Assembly (NCBI RefSeq): GCF_014837165.1
Contig: NZ_JACSPM010000001.1
Coordinates: 1,384,304-1,448,303 of the forward strand
DNA: 64,000 bases
Direction of reading: 5' to 3'
Origin: Microbacterium gallinarum
GTDB lineage: Bacteria > Actinomycetota > Actinomycetes > Actinomycetales > Microbacteriaceae
Part shown: one piece after another, positions 54,153 to 63,264 of the stretch
How the letters are laid out: every line of letters begins with the position of its first letter
Numbering within the stretch: position 1 is the first letter of the stretch
Made by a program: the position numbers and the translations under genes
Notes under the pieces: model-generated
Databases searched by the model: none
What the model was told of the DNA's origin: nothing
Seen by the model: the letters and a program-made list of their open reading frames with translations, nothing else

Positions 54153-54586
54153 GCACCGTCCCCGACGACGACCCGCAGGAACAACGAACGATGCTTGATG
54201 AGCACACGCGCGCCCTCGCGAAGGGCGTCAACTTCGCCACGCTGACCACCCTCCGAAAGGACGGATCGCCCACCGCACAGGTGATGTGGGTCGACTGCGA
54301 CGACGAGCACATCCTCATCAACACCGAGGTGCACCGCGTCAAGTACCGCCACATGGTGCGCGATCCACGCGTGGTGGTGGTGATCATCGACCGTGAGAAC
54401 CCTTACTCCTACGCCGAGATCCGAGGCGAGGTGGTCGAGTTCGTGCATGGCGATGCGGCCCGGGCGCACATCGACGAGCTCTCGCAGAGGTACTTCGGCC
54501 GGCCGTACATTCAGGAGCAGATCGAGAGCGAGCGGGTGATCTGCCGGATCCGGCCGACTTCGCGCGCGGGAGAGAGGGCGAAATGA
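54149..54586 (+). CDS. PPOX-class F420/FMN-dependent oxidoreductase
   Basis: This gene encodes 145 aa from GTG 54149; ATG 54191 is an alternative start closer to the conserved domain. The split-barrel flavin fold is shown by FATLTTLRKDGSPTAQVMWVDCDDEHILINTE, RVKYRHMVRDPRVVVVIID and YSYAEIRGEVVEF. This is the Rv1155-like subgroup, many of which use F420. Two LLM enzymes in the same region also suggest F420 chemistry. It overlaps the permease stop (GTGA) and the Asp-box gene start (ATGA), so it belongs to the same operon. Confidence 0.85.
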
Positions 54587-57500
54587 CGGCAACGAGTCAG
54601 GAACTCGCCGAGGAGCTCGGCGCCGACGTCATCCGGTGGCGCAGTGTCGGCCCGTCTCGGGGCGGACGGGTGGTCGCGGTGTCGGGAGACCGGCACGACA
54701 GCTCGCGGTTCTGGATGGGCGCGTGCTCCGGCGGCGTCTGGATGACCGACGATGCAGGCCAGTACTGGCGGCCGATGTCGGACGGGTTCCTCGAGACCGC
54801 GTCCATCGGCGCCATCGCCGTGTCGGAGTCCGACTCGAACGTGGTGTGGGTGGGAACGGGCGAGTCTTTCGCTCGCAACAACGTCGTACCCGGCGACGGG
54901 GTGTACCGCACGGTCGACGGCGGGCGCACCTGGCAGCATCGGGGCCTCGCCGCCACCAAGCACATCGCGAAGCTGCGGGTGCATCCGAAGGATCCCGACG
55001 TCGCGTACGTGGCGGCGACGGGCGACGTCTTCGGGCCGAATCCGGAGCGCGGCGTCTTCCGCACGCGCGACGGCGGCGAGACCTGGGATCACGTCCTCCA
55101 CGTGTCCGACAAGGCCGGCGGCGCCGACCTCGTCATCGACCCCTCGAACCCGCGCATCGTCTACGCATCGATCTGGCAGATGGTGCGGCATCCGTGGAAC
55201 ATCATCTCGGGCGGTGAGGACTCGGGCCTGTGGCGCTCGGCCGATGCCGGCGACACGTGGGAGAAGATCTCCGACAACCCCGGGTTCGCGTCCGGTCTGC
55301 TCGGCCGGATCGGCGTGGCGGCCAGCCCGGCGAAGCCCGGCCGCCTGTGGGCTCTCGTCGAGGCGATCGGCGAGGAGGGTGGCGTCTACCGCTCCGAGGA
55401 CTCCGGCCAGACCTGGGAGCACGTCTCGCGTGAGCGCAGCGTGCAGGGCCGGCCCTGGTATTACAGCCACATCATCGCCCACCCCACCGAGGCGGACACG
55501 GTGTGGAGCATGAACACCTGGGCGTGGCGTTCGCGGGACGGCGGCCGCACCTTCCAGCAGGTGCAGACCCCGCACGGGGACAACCACGACCTGTGGATCG
55601 ATCCCGACGACCCTCGGCGGATGATCAACGGCAACGACGGCGGCGCCTGCGTCAGCGTCAACGGCGGAATGACGTGGTCGTCGGTGTACAACCAGGCCAC
55701 CGCCCAGTTCTACCGGTTCGACATCGACCACCGGTTCCCGTTCGACCTGTACGCGACGCAGCAGGACAACTCCGGCATCCGCGCACCTTCCCGCTCGTGG
55801 AAGGGCGCGCTGCGCTGGCCCGATTGCGTCGAGCTCGGCGAGGCCGAGGCGGGGGATGTCGCGCTCGACCGCTCGGACCCGCGGTTCGTGATGCTCGGGG
55901 GTGCCGGGTTCGGGCATCCGGGTCCGCTGCTGCGCTTCGACCAGGTCACCGAGCAGGCTCGCGACGTGGCCGTGTGGCCCGAGTACTTCATGGGCGTCGG
56001 CGCGAGCGAGATGACCCACCGGTTCGGCTGGACCTATCCGATCGAGTTCTCACCGCACGAGCCGGGTGTGCTGTACGTGGGAGGCGAGCGGCTGTTCCGC
56101 TCTCCCGACGGCGGCATCACGTGGAGCACCATCAGCCCCGACCTCACGCGCGACGACAAGACCAAGCAGCAGCCGACGGGTGGCCCGATCTCGGGCGACT
56201 CCACGGGTGCCGAGGTGTACTGCACGATCTACGCCTTCGCCGAGTCGCCCCTCACCGCCGGTGAGCTGTGGGTCGGCACCGACGACGGTCTCGTGCACCT
56301 TTCGCGTGACGGCGGCGAGTCGTGGACGCAGCTGACCGTTCCCGGCCTCCCCGACTGGGCGACCATCGCCCGGATCGAGCCGTCCGCGCACCATGCGGGC
56401 ACGGCCTACCTCGCCGCGCACGCGTATCGCATCCAGGACCCCCGGCCGCTCGTCTTCCGCACCGACGACTTCGGCGCGACGTGGGAGCCGATCTCGGCCG
56501 GCATCCCCGAGCAGGAGTGGGCTCGCAGCATCCGCGAAGATCCCTCTTCGCCGGAGCTGCTGTTCCTCGCCACCGAGCGCCGGGTCTGGTTCTCAGTCGA
56601 TCGTGGTGCGACGTGGGCCAGCCTGCGCGGGAACATGCCGTCGGTGCCTGTCTATGACGTCAAGGTGCGCGACCATGAGCTCGTCGCCGGCACGCACGGC
56701 CGGGCCTTCTGGATCCTGGACGACCTGGCGCCGCTGCGACAGATCGCCGGCGCTCGCCTCGACGAGCCCGTCCTGTTCGCGCCGCCGCTCGCCTACCGGT
56801 ACGCGACGCCCGACGGGTTCGACATGCCCGGCGAGGGTTCGTGGGTCGGCGGGTTCCCCGGCGTGCCCCTGGGCGGAGCGACCTTCACGCGGCGCGCTCT
56901 CCCCGACGGCACGAAGGAGACGGTGTGGCTCGACGGAGGCAAGAATCCGCCCAACGGCGTGCAGCTGATCTATCGGCTGCCGGCAGACGCCGATGACGTG
57001 ACGCTCACGATCCGGGATGCTGGCGGCACGGTGCTGCGGACCTTCGGGTCGACCAGCCCCGCCGACCGCGATCTGTCAGCCGACCAGCTGACCCCGCGCA
57101 CGTCGGGAACGCACGCGTTCGTGTGGGACCTGCGGATCGAGCCCGCGCTCGCCGCATCGACCGACGGCTCGCCCCGCGGCGTCGTCTACCCCGGTCCGCG
57201 CGTCGCACCCGGGCGCTACACGGTGACGCTGGAGGCACTCGGCACCACCGTCGAGCAGCCGGTCATGGTCGAGCGCGACCCGCGCGGTATCGCGACCGAC
57301 GACGACCTCGCCGAGCAGCACCGCCTGCTCGTGCGCATCCGCGACCTGCTTCAGCGGGTGGCCGACGGGATCGGCTGGGCGACCGCGACGCATGCCTCGC
57401 TCGAAGCGCTGCGTACCCGGCTCGACGGGCGCCCCCTCGCCGAGCGGATCGGGACGGTCGCCGACCGGATCGACGCGCTGCTGCGGGTGCTGACCAACCC

Positions 57501-57756
57501 CGACATGAAGGACCACAACGACGCGCTGAAGATGGCCGCGGGGCTGGAGCAGAAGATCGTGCTGCTTCCCGAGATCGTCGTCGAGCTGTCGGACACCCGT
57601 CCCGTTCAGGGCGTGTATGCGGTGCTCGACCGGTTCGAGGCCGAGGCCGATGACGCGCTCGCGGGTCTCGACGACATCCGTCAGGATGCGATCCCCGAGC
57701 TCGACTCCGCCCTGCGCGCCGACTCCGGCATCCCCCTCATCGCGCCCGCTGAATAG
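54583..57756 (+). CDS. Large Asp-box (sortilin/VPS10-like) beta-propeller protein
   Basis: This gene encodes 1057 aa. At least ten Asp-box (S-x-D-x-G-x-T-W) repeats are visible near residues 108, 159, 217, 268, 315, 357, 505, 572, 625 and 669, for example VDGGRTW, RDGGETW, PDGGITW and FGATW, with a degenerate one near 52. They span a propeller of about 700 residues. A beta-sandwich-like segment (about 800-880) and a helical C-terminus (about 890-1040) follow. No signal peptide or membrane segment is present, unusual for sortilin-like proteins, so it seems cytoplasmic. It is coupled by ATGA to the PPOX gene. A glycosidase or peptide-binding role is possible but unproven. Confidence 0.85.
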   Translation: MTATSQELAEELGADVIRWRSVGPSRGGRVVAVSGDRHDSSRFWMGACSGGVWMTDDAGQYWRPMSDGFLETASIGAIAVSESDSNVVWVGTGESFARNNVVPGDGVYRTVDGGRTWQHRGLAATKHIAKLRVHPKDPDVAYVAATGDVFGPNPERGVFRTRDGGETWDHVLHVSDKAGGADLVIDPSNPRIVYASIWQMVRHPWNIISGGEDSGLWRSADAGDTWEKISDNPGFASGLLGRIGVAASPAKPGRLWALVEAIGEEGGVYRSEDSGQTWEHVSRERSVQGRPWYYSHIIAHPTEADTVWSMNTWAWRSRDGGRTFQQVQTPHGDNHDLWIDPDDPRRMINGNDGGACVSVNGGMTWSSVYNQATAQFYRFDIDHRFPFDLYATQQDNSGIRAPSRSWKGALRWPDCVELGEAEAGDVALDRSDPRFVMLGGAGFGHPGPLLRFDQVTEQARDVAVWPEYFMGVGASEMTHRFGWTYPIEFSPHEPGVLYVGGERLFRSPDGGITWSTISPDLTRDDKTKQQPTGGPISGDSTGAEVYCTIYAFAESPLTAGELWVGTDDGLVHLSRDGGESWTQLTVPGLPDWATIARIEPSAHHAGTAYLAAHAYRIQDPRPLVFRTDDFGATWEPISAGIPEQEWARSIREDPSSPELLFLATERRVWFSVDRGATWASLRGNMPSVPVYDVKVRDHELVAGTHGRAFWILDDLAPLRQIAGARLDEPVLFAPPLAYRYATPDGFDMPGEGSWVGGFPGVPLGGATFTRRALPDGTKETVWLDGGKNPPNGVQLIYRLPADADDVTLTIRDAGGTVLRTFGSTSPADRDLSADQLTPRTSGTHAFVWDLRIEPALAASTDGSPRGVVYPGPRVAPGRYTVTLEALGTTVEQPVMVERDPRGIATDDDLAEQHRLLVRIRDLLQRVADGIGWATATHASLEALRTRLDGRPLAERIGTVADRIDALLRVLTNPDMKDHNDALKMAAGLEQKIVLLPEIVVELSDTRPVQGVYAVLDRFEAEADDALAGLDDIRQDAIPELDSALRADSGIPLIAPAE

Positions 57757-57771
57757 GACCTGACACCCGCA

Positions 57772-58815
57772 ATGCGCATCTCCCGCCTCGCCGTCCTCTC
57801 GCTCGCCGCCGTCCTCGCCCTCACGGGCTGTGCGAGCGGTGCTCCCGCCGGGGGTTCGCCCGGCGCGGGCGGCGACGCCACGGGCGGGGCCGACCTCGTC
57901 GTGTACGTCGGGCGGAACGAAGACCACGTGCGTCCGCTCGTCGAGCTGTTCGAGCAGCAGACGGGTCTCACTGTCGACGCGCGCTACGGCAGCACGGGCG
58001 AGCTCGCCACGACCATCGTGCAGGAAGGGGATGCCTCGCCCGCCGACGTGTTCTTCACCCAGGACCCGGCGTACATGGGCGCGATCTCCGAGGCAGGGCT
58101 GCTCGCCGAGCTTCCCGGTGACGTGCTCGAGTCCGTGCCCGAGGGGATCACCGGCGCGGAGGACGACTGGGTGGGCGTCACCGCCCGTCGTCGGGTGCTG
58201 GCCTTCGACCCCGCGCAGACGCCCGCCGACCGTCTGCCGGACTCGGTGTTCGAGTTGACGGAAGAGCCGTGGCGCGGCAAGGTCGGGCTCGCGCCGACGC
58301 ACAGCTCCTTCGTGTCGTTCGTCGCCGCCCTGGTCGCGATGCACGGTGAGGACGAGGCCCTCGCATGGCTGGAGGGCATGGCGGCGAACGACCCCCAGGT
58401 CTTCGACGGAAACGAGGAGCAACTGCGGGCGATCGCCGCAGGCGACCTCGAGGTCGGACTCGTCAACCACTACTACGTGCACCGTCTGATCGCAGAGGAC
58501 CCTGACTTCGCGGTCCGCAACCACTCGTTCGATGCGGGTGACGCCGGCGATGTGCTGATGCCGACGACGATCGGCGTGCTCGACTCGAGCGACCACGCCG
58601 ACAACGCGGTCGAGTTCGTGCGATTCATGCTGTCGGAGCAGGCCCAGACGCACTTCCTCGAAGAAGTGGGCGAGTACCCGCTGCGGGGCGGTGTCGGCAC
58701 GCCTGAGGGCGAGCGGCCGATCGACGACGCGTTGATCGCAGAGATGAAGCTCGCAGAGGTCGCCGGTAACCTCGACATCGCCACCGACCTGATCGCCCGA
58801 TCGGGCTTGATCTAG
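57772..58815 (+). CDS. Ferric iron ABC transporter substrate-binding lipoprotein (FbpA-like)
   Basis: This gene encodes 347 aa. The signal sequence ends at lipobox LTGC (Cys20). The solute-binding fold shows DLVVYVGRNEDHVRPLVELFEQQTGLTVDARYG and a strand with TQDPAYMGAISEAGLL. The twin tyrosine VNHYYVHRL, near residue 233, is the iron-coordinating pair of FbpA-type ferric-binding proteins. It captures Fe3+ outside the cell and passes it to the FbpBC-like transporter that follows. ATG 57772 lies 15 nt after the Asp-box gene stop, so read-through from module 2 is possible. Confidence 0.9.
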   Translation: MRISRLAVLSLAAVLALTGCASGAPAGGSPGAGGDATGGADLVVYVGRNEDHVRPLVELFEQQTGLTVDARYGSTGELATTIVQEGDASPADVFFTQDPAYMGAISEAGLLAELPGDVLESVPEGITGAEDDWVGVTARRRVLAFDPAQTPADRLPDSVFELTEEPWRGKVGLAPTHSSFVSFVAALVAMHGEDEALAWLEGMAANDPQVFDGNEEQLRAIAAGDLEVGLVNHYYVHRLIAEDPDFAVRNHSFDAGDAGDVLMPTTIGVLDSSDHADNAVEFVRFMLSEQAQTHFLEEVGEYPLRGGVGTPEGERPIDDALIAEMKLAEVAGNLDIATDLIARSGLI

Positions 58816-58884
58816 GCGGGGGCCGGCGCGGGCCGGTCTGAACCTGGCTGGTCTGTCTCCGGGCCGGTCTCACCGAGGAGCGAC

Positions 58885-60462
58885 ATGGCGGTAACGGCGC
58901 AGCGGGCCGCGGCATTCCTCGCGGCGCTGATCGTCGCGTGTCTCTGCGTGCCGCCGCTCGTTGTGCTCGCCGTCCAGGGGTTCGAGGGGCGCGGTGCGCA
59001 GACGGTGTCGCCCGACCGGCTCGTCGAGCTGCTCGGCAACACGCTGCTGCTGGCCGCCCTGGTGGTGGTCGCGTCGCTCGTGGTCGGCACGGCGACGGCC
59101 GTCGCCACCACTCGCTCGCTCCTCCCGGGACGTCGTGTGTGGTCGATGTTGATCGGGGTGCCCCTCGTGCTTCCCGCGTACGTGTTCGCCGTCGCGCTCA
59201 CCGGGATGATCGGGGGAGCGGGCACGCTGACCCGGTGGCTGGCTCCGCTCGGTGTCGAACGTCTGCCGCCGGCGACCGGGCTGTGGGCGGCGACTGCGTG
59301 CCTGACGATCGTGGGGATCCCGATCGTCCACACCTTGGTGGCCGCCGCGCTCTCGCGTCTCGACCCCGCCCTCGAAGAAAGCGCCCGGCTCCTCGGCGAC
59401 CCGCCCGCACGGGTGTTCGTGCGGGTCGTCCTGCCGCACCTGCGCGGCACACTCGCACTCGGCGCCTGCGTCATCGCCCTGTACGCGATCTCGGACTTCG
59501 GCGCGGTGTCGATGCTGCGATACGACACCCTCACCCGCGCGATCTACGCGCAGTTCCGCGGTCGGGTCGATCTCGCGCCTGCGTTCGCGCTGTGCTCGAT
59601 CCTCGTGCTCGTGGCGGCCGTGTTCATCGTGGGTCAGGTGATCCTGCGCGGGCGGGAGGCGGCATCCGCTCCACACGCCCGACCGGCTCCCGTCCGCCGC
59701 TGGGGGCACGCCGGGTCGATCGTGGCGATCGTGTTTCTGGGGATCGTGGTTCTGGCGTCGAGCGTGCTGCCTATCGCCACGCTCGCGAGCTGGGCGCTGA
59801 ACGGTCTCGCATCCGGAGTGCAACCCGGGCCGGTGCTGGTCGAGGCGGGCAACGCGCTGCTCTATGCGCTGCTCGCGAGCGTCGTGACGACCCTGCTCGC
59901 GTTGCCGATCGCTCTCGCCGCTCGGCGTGGGGCAGCCTTCGGCCGCGTCGTCGAAGGTGTGCCATGGGTCACCCACGCACTGCCGCATCTGGCGGTGGGC
60001 CTTGCGATCCTGGTGCTGTCACTCGCGGGACCCGCCGCGCTCTACCAATCCACGACCACGCTCGTGTTCGCGTACGCGGTGCTGTTCCTGCCGCTGTCGA
60101 TCGGTGCGATGTCGACGGCGCTTCGCCGCATCGACGACAGGCTGCTCGACGCGTCGCGAACGCTGGGCAGATCGGATGCCTCGACCCTGGTGAGCGTCGT
60201 GCTCCCGCTTGTTCGGCCGGCGGCGCTGACCGGGGCGGTGCTCGTCTTCTTCTCCGCGTTCCACGAGCTTCCCGTGACGCTGCTGCTGCGCCCGACCGGC
60301 GCCGAGACGCTCGCCGTGAGACTGTGGGGAGCGATGGTCGAAGGTCAGTACACGACGGCGAGCGTCGCGGCCCTGCTGATGGTCGCGATCAGCCTGCCGC
60401 TCCTCGGCCTGCACGCCCGGGTCGCGGCACCTCGGGCAGCCGAAGCGGCGGTGGCCGCATGA
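58885..60462 (+). CDS. Ferric iron ABC transporter permease (FbpB-like, double permease)
   Basis: This gene encodes 525 aa with about 12 transmembrane segments, made of two tandem permease domains. EAA-like loops are visible at EESARLLGDPPARVFVRVVLPH and DASRTLGRSDASTLVSVVLPL. The fused arrangement is usual for FbpB/ThiP-type transporters. GAGGAG precedes ATG 58885. The stop overlaps the ATPase start by ATGA. It provides the membrane channel for Fe3+ import. Confidence 0.93.
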   Translation: MAVTAQRAAAFLAALIVACLCVPPLVVLAVQGFEGRGAQTVSPDRLVELLGNTLLLAALVVVASLVVGTATAVATTRSLLPGRRVWSMLIGVPLVLPAYVFAVALTGMIGGAGTLTRWLAPLGVERLPPATGLWAATACLTIVGIPIVHTLVAAALSRLDPALEESARLLGDPPARVFVRVVLPHLRGTLALGACVIALYAISDFGAVSMLRYDTLTRAIYAQFRGRVDLAPAFALCSILVLVAAVFIVGQVILRGREAASAPHARPAPVRRWGHAGSIVAIVFLGIVVLASSVLPIATLASWALNGLASGVQPGPVLVEAGNALLYALLASVVTTLLALPIALAARRGAAFGRVVEGVPWVTHALPHLAVGLAILVLSLAGPAALYQSTTTLVFAYAVLFLPLSIGAMSTALRRIDDRLLDASRTLGRSDASTLVSVVLPLVRPAALTGAVLVFFSAFHELPVTLLLRPTGAETLAVRLWGAMVEGQYTTASVAALLMVAISLPLLGLHARVAAPRAAEAAVAA

Positions 60463-61475
60463 CCGACCTCGCCCTCGACGCGCGTGGCCTCGTCCGCCGG
60501 TACGGCTCGGTCGTCGCGGTCGACCACGCGGATCTCGCCGTGCCGCGCGGCGAGGTCGTCGCGCTGCTCGGACCCTCGGGTTGCGGCAAGACGACGTCGC
60601 TCCGACTGATCGCGGGTCTCGACCGCGGCGAGGGCACGATCTCGATCGACGGGGTCGTGGTGTCGGGCGGCGCGAAGGAGGTGCCGCCCGAGAAGCGGGG
60701 TGTCGGGCTGGTGTTCCAGGACAGCGTGCTGTTCCCGCACCTCGACGTGGCGGCGAACGTCTCGTACGGACTGCGGGGCGACGATCGGGATGCCACGGCC
60801 CAGCGCATGCTCGCTCTTCTCGGCATCCGGGATCTGGCTGCGCGCATGCCGCACGAGATCAGCGGCGGCGAGCAGCAGCGCGCCGCGCTCGCGAGGACGC
60901 TCGCGACCGAGCCTGCTCTCGTGCTGCTGGACGAGCCGTTCGCGCACCTCGACGCCTCGCTGCGCGAGCGCGTGCGCGAGGAGATGCTCGGTGCGTTGCG
61001 CCGCACCGGGACGTCGGCGCTGCTCGTCACGCACGACCAGTCCGAGGCACTCGCGATCGCCGATCGGGTGATCGTCATGAACGCCGGTCGCATCCACCAG
61101 CACGGCACGCCCGAGGAGGTGTACCGGCGTCCCGTCGATCGATTCACCGCGGAGTTCATCGGCCGCGGTGTTGTCGTTCCGGCCCGGGTGACCGGGGCGG
61201 GGGTCGCGTCGACGGTGCTCGGGGAGGTCGCGGTCGGAGCCGGTACGCCGGCGGGGGAGTGCTTCGCCGTTCTGCGGCCCGAGTCGATCGAGCTTGTGGC
61301 GCCGGGTGCGGGGATCGCCGGGCGAGTGGTCCGCTCGTGGTTCCGCGGCGGCGACCGGCTGCTGCGCATCGAGCTCGCCGACGGAACGCTGGTCGAGGCA
61401 TCCGATTCCGCCTGGCACGCAGCCGGTGAACGGGTCTCGGTCGCGGTGCGAGGCGAGGTCGCCGTGGTGCGGTAG
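60459..61475 (+). CDS. Ferric iron ABC transporter ATP-binding protein (FbpC-like)
   Basis: This gene encodes 338 aa. Walker A GPSGCGKT is near 38-45, the signature ISGGEQQR near 138, Walker B LVLLDEPFAHLD and the switch His in VTHDQSEAL. A C-terminal TOBE-like domain (about 240-338, FAVLRPESIELV) resembles that of FbpC/PotA ATPases. ATG 60459 is set by the overlap with the permease gene. No Fur/DtxR-like box was found upstream of the operon. Confidence 0.94.
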   Translation: MTDLALDARGLVRRYGSVVAVDHADLAVPRGEVVALLGPSGCGKTTSLRLIAGLDRGEGTISIDGVVVSGGAKEVPPEKRGVGLVFQDSVLFPHLDVAANVSYGLRGDDRDATAQRMLALLGIRDLAARMPHEISGGEQQRAALARTLATEPALVLLDEPFAHLDASLRERVREEMLGALRRTGTSALLVTHDQSEALAIADRVIVMNAGRIHQHGTPEEVYRRPVDRFTAEFIGRGVVVPARVTGAGVASTVLGEVAVGAGTPAGECFAVLRPESIELVAPGAGIAGRVVRSWFRGGDRLLRIELADGTLVEASDSAWHAAGERVSVAVRGEVAVVR

Positions 61476-61496
61476 GCGATTAGGCGCATTCTCGGC

Positions 61497-61520
61497 GGGG
61501 CTCGCGCTCGCCCGAGCCCC
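61497..61520. terminator. Bidirectional hairpin between convergent genes
   Basis: GGGGCTCG pairs with CGAGCCCC around an 8-nt loop, between the fbpC-like stop (61475) and the minus-strand DUF885 stop (61591). Confidence 0.5.
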
Positions 61521-61590
61521 GGGCGCACTCTCCTGCATCCCGCGCAGCAGCAACTGCGCCCGACGCAGCGACGTGCGCCGGTCGGTCGGC

Positions 61591-63264
61591 TCAGCCCGCG
61601 AGCAGCTGCGCGCGCAGCGGCGCCAGACCCATCGGGCCGAGTGCGAGCGCCTCGCGGTGGAAGTCGGCGAGACGAGCATCCGCTCCCCGGCTCTCCCTCC
61701 ATGCTGCGCGGGCTTCCATCCAGAGCTTCGCGCCGACCTTGAAGGCGAGCGCCTGGCCCGGGATGCCGAGATAGCGGTCTACCTCGAAGCGGGCGAGGTC
61801 GGGCTCGACCATCGCGAAGTCTTCGAGGAACTTCCTCGCCAGCTCGGGCGTCCACTCCGTCTCGGTGGTGAGGGAATTCGCCGGGAGCAGCCACTTCGTG
61901 TGCAGTCCGATGTCGGTGACGATCCGCGCCGAGCGCCAGATCTGCCCGAGCACCATGCCCAGCCGTTCGGCGGGGTCACGGATCAGGCCGAGCTCATCCG
62001 ACAGCGCCTCGGCGTAATGCGCCCATCCCTCGGCGTACCCGTGCACCTCGCACAGGTAGCGCTGCCACGGGTGCAGGCCGGCGTTCGCGCGGTTCATTGC
62101 GTGCTCCAGGTGGTGCCCGGGCAGTCCTTCGTGGTGGACGCTCGTCACCTCCTGCCAGGTGGCGGCCATCGGCACGCCGCTGGGGATCGTCCACACTATG
62201 CGGCTCGGCACCGATCCGTCGGGCGGGGCGGGCGTGTAGTAGACGACCCCGGTGGATGCCTGCGACACGACGCATTCGACATCGTCGATCGTCGACGGCA
62301 GGACGAATGCCTCGGCGCCCAGCACTTCGGCGCTCTCCGCCACCCGGCGGCGCAGCCACGCGACGATCGACTCGATCCCTTCGAGCCGGTACCGCGGGTC
62401 GGCATCCAGCAGACGTGCGGCCGACCGTACGGGGTCGTCGCCGGTTCCGCCTAGCTGCTCCGCCAGCTCGCGCGAGAGCGCCACGAGGCGTTCGAGTTCG
62501 CTCCAGCCGAAGGCGTACACCTCTTCGAGGTCGACGGGCGTGCCGAGCATGCTCGCGACCATCGTCGGGTACACCTCGAGGCCCATCGCGTCTTCGGCCG
62601 GGGCATCCGGTGTCAGGTCTTCGCGAAGGAAGCGCACGAGTTCGCGCAGCGCCTCAGCCATCGCGGCTGCGGCCGCGTCGGCGCGGGCGGTGAGCTCGGG
62701 GGAGAGCCCCGGCGCCCGGTCGAGGGTGGCGAAGTAGTCGGCGTCGGCCCATCCCTCGGCCTGGTCGGCGAGCAGTCCGATCTGGCGGACCGAGGCGACG
62801 CCGGTGCCCGAGAACCGGCCCTCGCGGCCGAGTTCACGCGCGCGCTCGAGGGATCGGATGTACTCGCGCACCGCTGCCGGTGCGGCCTCGGTGCGCTCGA
62901 GCACGGCTATCCCGCCGGCGTCGTCAGAAATCGTGAGACCCTCGACACCTTCGAGAATCAGGTGCATGGGGCTCGCGAGCCCGGCAACCATTCGCATCGT
63001 GAACCCCGTGTCGAACAGCGCCCGGTCGCCGCTGAGACGCTCCACCATGGCCGCGCGCAGCACCGCGTCGGGTGCGTCGTCCGGCAGCGCCGCGAGACGA
63101 TCGAGCACCTCGCCCTGCAGCGCGTAGCGCGCCTCGAGCCATTCCGGAGACAGATCGGCCAGCGCCCGCTCGGGCCGCTCGATCCGCAGGGCGAGGGCCG
63201 CCGCGGGTTCGCGGGCGGCCAGCGCAGCGGTGTACTCGTCGGCGATCTGGCGGACGGTGGTCAT
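61591..63264 (-). CDS. DUF885 family protein, predicted metallopeptidase-like hydrolase
   Basis: This gene encodes 557 aa. The zinc-site-like motif SVHHEGLPGHHLEHAMN lies near residue 375, with a downstream Glu in HGYAEGWAHYAEALSDELG. This is the standard DUF885 layout, and the motif is closer to the common HEGxPGHH form than in the 46551 paralogue. Mostly helical, no signal peptide. ATG 63264 follows AAGGAG and overlaps the upstream aldolase stop by 4 nt, so the two form an operon. The role is likely hydrolysis of a peptide or amide, with specificity unknown. Confidence 0.87.
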   Translation of the reverse strand: MTTVRQIADEYTAALAAREPAAALALRIERPERALADLSPEWLEARYALQGEVLDRLAALPDDAPDAVLRAAMVERLSGDRALFDTGFTMRMVAGLASPMHLILEGVEGLTISDDAGGIAVLERTEAAPAAVREYIRSLERARELGREGRFSGTGVASVRQIGLLADQAEGWADADYFATLDRAPGLSPELTARADAAAAAMAEALRELVRFLREDLTPDAPAEDAMGLEVYPTMVASMLGTPVDLEEVYAFGWSELERLVALSRELAEQLGGTGDDPVRSAARLLDADPRYRLEGIESIVAWLRRRVAESAEVLGAEAFVLPSTIDDVECVVSQASTGVVYYTPAPPDGSVPSRIVWTIPSGVPMAATWQEVTSVHHEGLPGHHLEHAMNRANAGLHPWQRYLCEVHGYAEGWAHYAEALSDELGLIRDPAERLGMVLGQIWRSARIVTDIGLHTKWLLPANSLTTETEWTPELARKFLEDFAMVEPDLARFEVDRYLGIPGQALAFKVGAKLWMEARAAWRESRGADARLADFHREALALGPMGLAPLRAQLLAG